DNA from: Nematostella vectensis
Taxonomy: Eukaryota > Cnidaria > Anthozoa > Actiniaria > Edwardsiidae
DNA length: 64,000 bases
Assembly: GCF_932526225.1 (NCBI RefSeq)
Contig: NC_064042.1
Coordinates: 4,757,001 to 4,821,000, forward strand
Reading direction: 5' to 3'
In this document: piece by piece, positions 1 through 11,200 of the stretch
Layout: each line of letters starts with the position of its first letter
Numbering within the stretch: position 1 is the first letter of the stretch
Notes under the pieces: model-generated
Seen by the model: only the letters and a program-made list of their open reading frames with translations
Told to the model about the DNA's origin: nothing
Database searches by the model: none
Made by a program: the position numbers and the translations under genes

Positions 1-2174
1 CCCAGTCATCATCTGTTGCTGATGTAACCATGCCTGGTGATCACCCTGATGGTGTGATTAGAGTACAGCTCAACAAGGGTTCACGTCAAGTGTACCTGGA
101 TGTTCCGGCTGGGGATCAAGTCTCTCTAGCGCCAAGTGAGGTGCAACACAAGGTTTGCATAATGTTTGTCAGTGTATGCACACAACCCCTTTGGCCGCAA
201 AAAAGTGTGTTATTTTTTTTATTGAAAGTTTGTCAAATATTATCCTTTTTACCTACACTATGACTGTGCCCCTCTTCCCTCAGTAAATCCTGAGTATCAT
301 AGCTGTCAATTCACCCGCATTAGATGGGAGTCTCAAGATTTTGAACCTTTTCTCAAGGCTATGATTTTCTTGAAAATATCCATACATTTACTGTATTCTC
401 TGGCATTAGCTATTGGTACTTTTGATACATTCACTGTATTTTCTCAAGATTTTTCCTTAAGCAAGGTTGACAGCTATGGACTATGCACCTTTTGTACAGT
501 CTTGCACTGGCTTATTTCAGACAAATTATGTGATTTACTTCGAAATATATGCTTCATTTATCAAATTCAGTCGAACATTATCACAATAGGTACATGGCAC
601 CCTCAAATAGACACTTAGGGTTATGTTCAAATAATTTTCACACACTTGCTACTGTATTTGTGCAACATTTCATTTTCAAAGTCTTTTGAATTTCAATGTT
701 CTTGGATATTTACACTTCCTTGAAAGTTTCAGTAGTCTGATCTTTTCCTGCAGAAGTTTGTGATGACACCATCTCATAGCCAGCTGTTATGCCAGATGCT
801 GGAGTCACATGCTGTTCACGACTTTTGCTTGGTGGGACCCAAGGTAAACACTACCACTGCTGCAGTGTTCGCAACCAGAACAAATTAGTTCCTGCCCTCA
901 TCATCAGCTCTATTTCAAGTCGCTGCTCATAGAAACGAGTTGGTGATCAAGCCTGATTCACAACTTGTGAAATAGCTATTCTTTCTTCTCTGCTGTACTT
1001 TTTTTACATTTCCCAAACTCTTTATGAACTCTATTTTATCTTCGTTTTTTTTCTCCATAGGGATGTGGTAAATCAGTCCTTTTGCATCAGTTTGCTTGCA
1101 TGCTCGGCTACAGAATTGAGCCTGTGGTGCTGTACCAGGACATGACATCACGTGACCTCCTGCAGCAGCGAATCACACTCAGTAATGGCGACACCAGTTG
1201 GAGGCCGTCACCCCTTGTGACTGCGGCCTTGGAGGGGCATATAGCTGAGTTGGATGGGATACACAGGGTCAATCCCGGGACCCTTACCATACTACAAAGG
1301 TGAGCCTACAGCAGGGCTGGATTTTAATTATGGTATTGTACTGTGAGAGTAATAAGTACTTACCAACCAAGAGTGGGGTCATGCTGGGAAATGTTAACTT
1401 CTTACAATACCAACCATCCCCCCCTGGGGAGTTGTATATTTCTGGTTCACGTATTAAGAGAGTGGATAGTTACAAGATCCTTGGAGTCCACTTGAGTAGT
1501 GACCTCACGTGGAACGTACATGTTGAATATGTTATTAAAGCCGCATTGTCACCAGTTTACTTCCGGACGTCCGACAGAAACCTCAACCGTTAAAAGACAA
1601 AAGAATCCATTAGAATCCGAGATATTAAACAGGCCATCCGCTCTAAATTATCAATCACATCCTAGAAAAAACTTTAATATTTTGAAATATTTTTCGCGTT
1701 TTCTGTTAAAAATCATCAGAGATTGTTACGTAATTGACCGGAAGTAAACTGGTGACCATGCGGCTTTAAGAAGGCTAGCAAACGGTTATATGCCTTAAGA
1801 TCACTAAAAAAGATAGGGTGTTCAGTCTAATGACTTAGTCCGCATATACTGTGCGTTGATAAGATCGGTACTAGAATATGCAGCACCAGTGTGGGCAGGT
1901 CTACCAGTTTTCCTATCAGATTTGCTGGACGCGGTGCAGAGGATAGTGATGAGCGTTTCGTCACCAAGGCGAAGATATCACCACCTGTGAACTATATCTT
2001 TCCTAAATGCACACATGTCAATCATAGCTACTCACTCCGGTCTGGTCACATGCGTACTGATAGGTTTCAAGGAAATACTGACAGGTTTAATAATTTTGTT
2101 AGTGTGCAATAATTTCAGTAATGTTGTGTAAAGTAGTGCATGACTTGAGTCTGCGGGAGTGTCGTAATAAACTA

Positions 2175-2250
<76 letters not shown>

Positions 2251-5200
2251 TGAGGCTTTGATGTATCAACTGAGGCATTTTGAGGCTCATGTTCGATGAC
2301 AGTGATTAACAGTTTGTTACTAAGAAAAGGCTCACATAACTGCTCACAGCAATTTCACCGCTTTTTAACCGGAATTTTAACAGTTTTCTTCCCCTTCTCC
2401 CCTCTTTTATAACTTGTATTCACCAGGAAACCCTCATAAAAAAGGATAAAGCCATGCCTTGAAAATTCCCCACCCTTTCCCTCATAACTACCCTTTCTAA
2501 CATGTTCACCCATTCCTCTTTTACAGGCTGGTGCATGATCGAGAACTTCACTTGTACGATGGTTCACGCCTTCTGCGTCATGACCGATATGACGTCATCA
2601 AGCAGAAGCAGGGATGGAGTGATGATAACATGGCTTCCAGGTGTGGTGTCATGCAGGCTTGTACTCACTATAAATTGATATCAATCTCCACAAAGTCTTT
2701 AAGCCATGATTCGGTTCTACCAGTAACCATATTCCATGGAGCTTTTATTTTGCGCTTATTTGCTTTTTTCATGTTTTATGAGCCGTTGTCAGCCATGACC
2801 CTATATTACACTATATTAATTTCATTTTATTATATCACTACATTAATTTCATTCAATTGGAGACAGGTTATGTGATTAAATCTCGAAGCAACAATCGGAA
2901 AAAAAAGGTTTAATATTGTTTACCAAATTCAATCAAGGTTTCACAATAGCTTCCCCAAATGGTAATTGCTGTTTTTTCTTTATTTCATCCCCTTATAAAG
3001 CTGTCCTTTTGTTTCTCTGAATAGAATCTTCTCCATTGCCTTTTTGTAAAAAAATGTGAAAAATATCTGACTGAAAACAGCTTATGGCTTTTACCAGGAT
3101 CTCAACCTACTCCATTTGTAGTTTTATCGTTTCTAAGTATTCCAATTCTTATTGAGCATTTAATTCCTTCTTCAGAGGTATATACCGCATCCACCCAGCC
3201 TTCCGTATCGCGGGCCTAGCTGAGCCACCGGTATTTGGCAGCAGTCAACCCCAGTGGCTCAACTCCGAAATCCTGTCTATGTTTATGTTTCATCATGTGA
3301 AACCGCTGACCAGGGATGAAGAGGCAAAGGTCATTTATGAAATGGTAAGCAGAAAACAAATGAGAAGAAGAGCTGTGTACAGTAGTTGAGATAAGGGCCG
3401 AAAAGTATTCAACCTACATCGTAGCCTTTAGCCGTTGTTGCTCTTCCCAGGTTTCCTGTGCTCCATAGATAAACCACGAGAAAACGTGAAATCTGGGACA
3501 GGTTGAGGCTTTCCTGTAACGTCTTAGCTCAAACCTACCATAGAAACTCCGTCAGAATATCAGAATCACTTTTCTTTGAGTGGACAAAGCTGATAGTGGT
3601 CTTGCAGTTACTAAGCTTTCGCCGTATCGTTGTCGTATCTTTGTAAACAATACATGCCTGTACAACCCTCACCTAGAAACCAGAGCGCCTTGTCTGTTTC
3701 ATACTGGGCGCTCTCAAGCTGGTGAGGAACAGAAAACCCTGGGCTTTTCACACGAAAGGCGAATGATCACGTGTCTTGATGTGTAGTAAACACCAGGGAC
3801 ATTCACCACTATTTTGCTTTTTAAAATTCGGGTCCAACCATGGCGAATATGTCTTCATTTTAAAATAAAACCTTTTGAATTCAAACATGATTTAGACACT
3901 TTTTAGGTCAGTTGTGTCAGGATTTGCTGAGACCTCATATGATTGGCTTTTTCTCCATACATCCCGAGTCCAGAAAAGAGGATTAAACTGCTCTAATCTG
4001 ATTGGCTTAGACTCGAGATATCCCTGACCCTGTGGTCTGGATTTCAAAAGTACAGTTTTAAGTGGAGAAGTACAGATTTAAATGGAGAACATTTTTTAAT
4101 AACGTTTCTCGCTCTGATTGTAAAAGAGCGGCCAGTTAGCGAGCATGACATGTGGTAGCACAAGGCTATACCCTAGACGCCTCTATTTGTTTCTTTTTGG
4201 ACATTTCTCTCACCCTTCTCTCACATCTCTCTCCAGGTGCCCGAAGTGCCAAGACAATCAATGAACCAGCTACTTAATCTTGTAGACAAGCTACGAAACT
4301 CTACTGACCCTGCGGTTCGTAAAAACTATATTCCCTTGCATTGAAGTACCAAGTTCAATATCGAAAATATTGCAACAGCTTTCTCAAAACAGCTGCTGGA
4401 AATGGATGCTGTCTCACACTTATTATGATAGGATGACAAAATGGCGGCTGACAGAAACCCTTCTATATTGAATGAAAACAAAACAATAACAAAATGTGTG
4501 GCTGGCTTGGGCTCTTTATTCTCGCACTTGTCGCCTTGACGTAAAGTCTTTTCCTCCCAGGTGACTTCAGTGGCTTCGTCTCTTTCCACACGTCAGCTGC
4601 TTCGCATTGCGTCACGGTTAGCTGAATTCCCGGAGGAGTGTTTGAGCCATTCCGTCAACAAGGCGTGCCTTTCACGGTAAGATCCGTGACAAACTCTATG
4701 AAAATTGTTCGCTTCTTTTGAAGAGACCGCAACTCCTGTAATGCATTGCTCAAGAGCACATGAAATTTTAAACAAGGTTTGAGCTCCTTGTTTATACATG
4801 CCAAGATTTAAGTGCGAACAAAGTGTAGCCATTGATATGAAATAAAATCACATCAAATGAAATAAAAATCTTAGAAAATGTATGTCTGTTGGTTTAAAAT
4901 TTATTTGCGTTGAACTAATATGCTTTTTAATAAGTTAAGTTTATTTGTGTCTGATCGTGATGTCGCTTATGCAAACCCTCAAAAAAGCACGAATATCTTT
5001 TGAGCCACTGAAAATATCCATTTTAAATCAACACTGTAGATCATTTCTGTGAGCTCGCATAAGGCCAAACAATGGGCATAGCAACGGCTGGAATAAAGCC
5101 TGTTACCCTTTCTGCATAACGAAAGTTTGTTTGACTGCCTTATAGAGGAACGTACATTTCCAGTGGGGTAGAAGATGAGATTTAACCATTCGCCCTCAGT

Positions 5201-8200
5201 GCGGCAAAAGTATGTCCTAAAAATGCCTTGTTGTTGCAGATTTCTCCCTAAACTACCTGCAGCAAGCCTTGATAATGAACTGAGAAGCGCAGGAATTCTC
5301 AAGGAGGTCGAGTCGGACGATGCTGTCCCTCAGGCTGTTACGACTTGTGAGTGAATTGCAGTGTTCTCGTGTGCGTGTCAAGGGCGTGGCTAGGGCTAGG
5401 GGTGGACCCTTTCCTTCATAAAGGGAATTTCTCATGGTCCCACACACATTGGGAAAATAAGTATTTATCTGGACCACTCACACCCCTTCCAAGGGGGTTA
5501 GACATCTTTTTTAGAATCACCAAAAAATGGCATAAATTCTAAATTTAACGCTCAGACGCGCAGTTATGTGGCAGGACAGATCAGAATTCAGTAAAAGTCA
5601 CATGAACCTGTTTATTGGAGACAAAATGATGTTAATAAAACAGAGTTACAGTAAATATATTCTGGTTCGTATGCTGGGCTGCCAATTAAGATTGACACAA
5701 TATGGACCGTTGCCGAAAAATGCGCCTTCTAAGAAGCCTAGGCCCTAGTGTCCCTCCCCGGTTTCCTGAAATCGATTACTGGACACAGGTAGTGGTCTTG
5801 CTGTCACCAGCTTTCGCCGTATCGTTGTCGTATATTTGTAAACCGCACGTGCCCGCGCTTCCCTCACCTAGAAACCAGAGCACCTTGTCTGTTCCGTACT
5901 GGGCGCTCTCAAGCTGGTGAGGAACACAAAACCCTGGGCTTTTCACACGAAAGGCGAATGATCACGTGTCTTGTTGTGTAGTAAACACCAGGAACATTGT
6001 CTTGGGCTCTTAGGGAGGGGTCCCTGAGGTAGATATGTACTACCTAGTAGAACGCGTATTCTATCGCGTAGGTGAGGTGAGGTGAGGGATGACCCCACCC
6101 CCACTGGCAGGCCTCAGAGTGTTGAATGTATTCTATTTCGAAAAAATCTTCTATCGTGTAGGTGAGGTGAGAGATGATCGATTACATATCGGTCAGACTT
6201 CGGCTACAGTGTACAACCCAGACAATCGAGCCAAGGTCCCAGATGTACTCTTTTACGAAATCCCCCAGGTATGATGTTACGGTGTGCTCATCTCATTTGT
6301 ATCTGTCTAAGCATACCAAAATCGGGTAAGACTTTTTAGCTACTGTACTATAGTTTGCAGTAGCTTTCATGTCATCTCGTTGTGTAAGTAAATCCGTAAC
6401 AGTATACTAGCCTAGACACTAGGTATGGGAAAATAAATCTTCGGAAAATATTCGAACGATTTGTTCGCGCCATTTTAAGCTACGCCAGATCTTCTCCCAT
6501 AAATTAACATAGAGCACAATGAGAACAATGAAAATGCGGTACTATCACGGACTCTGGCCATTTCTTGTGTCAAGATCTTCTCCCATAAATTAACATAGAG
6601 CACAATGAGAACAATGAAAATGCGGTACTATCACGGACTATGGCCATTTCTTGTGTCAACTTAGAGTTACTTGTATAGAAAAAAAATATTTGGTTTTTCA
6701 AATTATTCTTACACAATTTGCGTCATAAAGGGACTTGCTACAACTGCTTGAATGAATACCACTCGAGCATTCTTATTCGATAAATGCATGACGTGCATTT
6801 CTTCATATTTTTCTCAGAATAGTCGAATGAGCGCGCAAGTGCCCCTTTAACCATTCTGACTCTTTGCAGCATCTGGCCATCATGGAGGACATGTTGAAAG
6901 ATTTTTCTCTCGGTGGACATCTCCTTCTCGTTGGCAACCAGGTTATTGTGCTTATTGTGACCTTATTGTTTTTTTTGTTTTTGTTTTTTTTTGCGTAAAT
7001 TCTCCCCTCATTTTTATTAGGGTGTTGGCAAGAATAAAATCGTGGACCGGTTTCTTCATTTGCTGAATAGACCGCGGGAATATATTCAACTTCACAGGTA
7101 CATACGATTAGTAGGCTATAAAACTTCAAGAATAATGAGAATAATAAGTTGTTTAAGAATAGAGCACGAGTGGTAGAAAAATACAATACGAGTGGTCCAC
7201 GAATATAAGACGAGTGGTTCACGACCAGATAACGACACGCCCGAGAACAGATCACGAGACGTCCTTTAATAGACTGCGAGTTATATCACGAGTTGTTCAC
7301 AAATAGACCACGAGTTATATCACGAGTTGTTCACGAATAGACCACGAGTTATATCACGAGTTGTTCATGAATAGACAACGATTTCTATCACGAATTGTTC
7401 ACGAATAGACAACGAGTTCTATCACGAGTTGTTCACGAATTGACCATGAGCACCTAGATCTCACCAAAGGATACATAAATAGAATGATGTTTTCGTTATT
7501 GTTGCAGAGATACGACAGTGCAATCCCTCACTCTGCAGCCCACAGTCCAAGATGGGGTGATCATATATGAAGACTCTCCGCTGGTACGCCTAACACCTCC
7601 TCGTAAATCTACTTGGGGAACTGTTATTCCTCTACCCTATGTCTCAGAGACCTTGTCAACCGCACCTTTTTATTGTTTTCAACCAAAGAGAAACCACAAA
7701 ATAACCACCTGAAAATAAAATTGTATGGTTCATTGACTCTCACACTTGGTTCTTTGCTAGGATGACAAATGGCGGCTATTGGCATCAATTTGCTATACAT
7801 TGAATTTTACAAATGAATGGTTATTTTGAAATCTCCTTACCTAATTGCCTTACAATATGGAATGAAAGCAATAACAATGGTGTAGGTTACTTTTTATGAC
7901 TGCATTGCTAAGACACATATGATTCCATCATAGGTCCGTGCGGTTAAGTTTGGTCACGTGCTTGTTGTGGACGAGGCTGACAAGGCGGCCACTCACGTGA
8001 CCTGTATTCTCAAATCTTTGGTGGAGAGTGGCGAGATGGTGCTGGGCGATGGACGGCGGATAGTCAGCGGTAAGTTACTGTAGCGCATGCGCAATATGCA
8101 ATCATGCATATAAGATGCTGAGCGGGCTGAGAACAACAACAACAACAACAACCACGGCAGTAACGACAACAACAACAGAAACGATAACAACAAAAGCAAA

Positions 8201-11200
8201 CATAACGAAGGGGGACAATGAGGACGACATTGATGTAAATGTTCAAAATGACACCTAATGGCTCAACAATCTTCAATTCAAAACTAAAGAAGCAACAGTA
8301 GTTCGGAAAATGGAAGGAAAACAACAGTAATTTGTGACTAACATAAATTCCCCCCCTTGTATTTGTTCATAATTTCAGCATCATTTTAATCTTTTATTGT
8401 TTTTGCTGTAAAGGAGAAAAGGCTTATCATCACCATGACGTCATCCATGCACACCCTGACTTCCGGATGATCGTACTCGCCAACAGGCCTGGGTTCCCCT
8501 TCCTCGGAAACGACTTCTTCAGTGCGCTAGGTAAGGTGCAGCTCTTTTTTCAATATTGGAAGAAAATCACTTGAGGAAATCCCAAAATAACCATCTCAAA
8601 ACAGAGCTTTATTACCTTGTTACACTTAATTTTCGCGATTTTCAGATGGCGATATTTCGCGACACTTTATTTTCGCGATTTTCCTGTTTTCGAAAAACCA
8701 GATCGCGATTTTGGGATAATAAAATCAAGCAAAACAAGTGTAATTGAAATGTGCTGTGCTCATCAAACTTGAAACAATTTGTAACAAAAGGATTCGTGGG
8801 ATAAATTTAGTTTCATAAAAATCTATAAATACAAGTCCAACCAACCCCTTACCGACAAGGTGTTTCCATAAAGCTTATTAAACGGTCAATATTCCCCCAA
8901 GGGTTCTTGTGTACTCACTAAATTTTCGTACATCCTAATTTTCGCGTCACTTTATTTTCGCGAATTTTTTAAAATCGCAAAAATATTAAAATAGCTTCCT
9001 GAAAGCAGGCGGTGGCAATGTATGTTGTTTTTCACTTTACAACGTCACAGTCAGGTACTTAGGTACACAGGTACACAGTCAGGTACTTAGGTACACAGGT
9101 ACACAGTCAGGTACTTAGGTACACAGGTACACAGTCAGGTACTTAGGTACACAGGTACACAGTCAGGTACTTAGGTACACAGGTACACAGTCAGGTACTT
9201 AGGTACACAGGTACACAGTCAGGTACTTAGGTACACAGGTACACAGTCAGGTACTTAGGTACACAGGTACACAGTCAGGTACTTAGGTACACAGGTACAC
9301 AGTCAGGTACTTAGGTACACAGGTACACAGTCAGGTACTTAGGTACACAGGTACACAGTCAGGTACTGAGGTACACAGGTACACAGTCAGGTACTTAGGT
9401 ACACAGGTACACAGTCAGGTACTTAGGTACACAGGTACACAGGTACACAGTCAGGTACTTAGGTACACAGGTACACAGTCAGGTACTTAGGTACACAGGT
9501 ACACAGTCAGGTACTTAGGTACACAGGTACACAGTCAGGTACTTAGGTACACAGGTACACAGTCAGGTACTTAGGTACACAGGTACACAGTCAGGTACTT
9601 AGGTACACAGGTACACAGTCAGGTACTTAGGTACACAGGTACACAGTCAGGTACTGATTTATCCTTAAAGGGCCCGTGCCAGAAACACCTTTATTGTTGT
9701 TTTCATTAAATATCGGAGCAAATAATGTGCTAAAATTTAGAAATAACTATATTAAAAAGAGTTTAATACTTTTTTTTTACCAAATTAAATCGAAAATATC
9801 GCATTGGCTTCCCCAAATCAGCCGATGGAAATGGATGCTTTTCGACACTTGGTATTTTGCTAGGGTGACAAAATGGCGGCTGATAGAGGCTGTTGAAAGT
9901 TTTAATGTTTATTTATATACAGAAATATAGATTTAAGAATGCATGTACAGGCGTTCATAGAACATTGCTCGATACACATGTGTAGAAATATGTATATACT
10001 ACACCATCGATGACGAAATGTTTTGATAATCTAACTTTGTGTGCTTGCCATCCTCAGGAGATATATTTAGTTGTCATGCTGTTGACAACCCAGACTTCAA
10101 ATCCGAAATGGTAGGTTAACTAAATTAGCATTGAACAAGCTGCGACAATTGGCTATTTCAAGACTGTTGTGTGTCCCTGCCCTTTGTCTTGTCCCATTTC
10201 TGTCTTTATCTTATCTCTATTGATGTATTTATTGTGTATTTTAGCGTAACCAGCGAAGCTATTAAAAAAATAAAATAAAATAGAAAATAACATATTTAGA
10301 GCCCCATGACCCAAGCCTCTCAAGAATTCGGCCTTTTTTTACTTTCACAGTCCTCTACCATAAAAATGGCCTCCAATGCAATGCATTATTGTTTGAGGTT
10401 TGTTTTCTTTAAGCCTGTGAAACAAATGTTTTATTTATTTTGTATATGCAAGCGCCAATTAAAATCGAGAGCCATTAAATGCTCTTTTCATGTGACTGAC
10501 TTTACCAATCAGTGGTAGATACGGACTGCTCCACGCAGTTTACATCATGAGTGTTGGTTAGTGTGTAAGCATTGTCACTGAAGATGGCACAGCGGTACAA
10601 CTTTGACGTCCCCAAATACAACAGTTTAATGCAGTGCGATGAGAGAAGGGACCTCCTTATCCGAGAAGACGAGAGATTCACAGTCTCAAATGTACAGAGC
10701 CAGTTTTTTACATGTGTGAAAAATCACCCCTGACCCTGGCTCGAACCCTGGTACTCTTCCTTTTGCTCTCCAACAAGCAAAACAATGATTGCCTTAAAAG
10801 GTTTGTGATCATCTGGTTCCGGTTCATCCATAGGCCATGCTGCGCCAATACGGCCCTTCAGTCAGCGAAGAAGTGCTCATTAAATTAGTCAGTGCATTCG
10901 GCGAGCTACGAACACGTGCAGACCAGGGCTTGATTTCCTACCCCTACTCCACACGGGAAGTAGTCAGTGTCGTCAAACACTTACAGGTACGTCCCTAGGG
11001 GGGAGGGGATGGGGTGGTTAACCCCTACTCCACACGGGAAGTAGTCAGTGTCGTCAAACACTTGCAGGTACGTCCCTAGGGGGGAGGGGATGGGGTGGTT
11101 AACCCCTACTCCACACGGGAAGTAGTCAGTGTCGTCAAACACTTGCAGGTACGTCCCTAGGGGGGGGATGGGGTGGTTAACCCCTACTCCACACGGGAAG

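Larger units (their letters stand above)
1300..2252 (+). mobile_element. 3' end of a CR1/L2-like non-LTR retrotransposon, decayed
   Basis: Within VWA8 intron 3 a translated stretch from about 1330 reads like the C-terminal part of a LINE reverse transcriptase (VDSYKILGVHLSSDLTWNVH at 1470-1525, the usual 'YKYLGV-xLD-LxW' block). After an inserted element it continues at 1770-1960 with the thumb-like region (LVRIYC-type and LEYAAPVWAG-like residues in broken frames) and a tail resembling NHSYSLRSGH. The copy ends in a long ATT repeat (2173-2249), typical of simple-repeat 3' tails of these elements. It has several frame breaks and is non-functional. Confidence 0.75.

Noticed and set aside
2099-2290. 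Poly-Asn open frame on the minus strand
   Set aside because: Translation of the ATT microsatellite.
7993-8324. Minus-strand Leu/Cys-rich frames near 8.1 kb
   Set aside because: Composed of an ACAACAACA-type microsatellite and the antisense of VWA8 exon 13.
10720-10770. tRNA-like T-arm (GGGTTCGAGCC on the minus strand near 10745)
   Set aside because: No matching acceptor, D or anticodon arms around it; chance match or a decayed short interspersed element.
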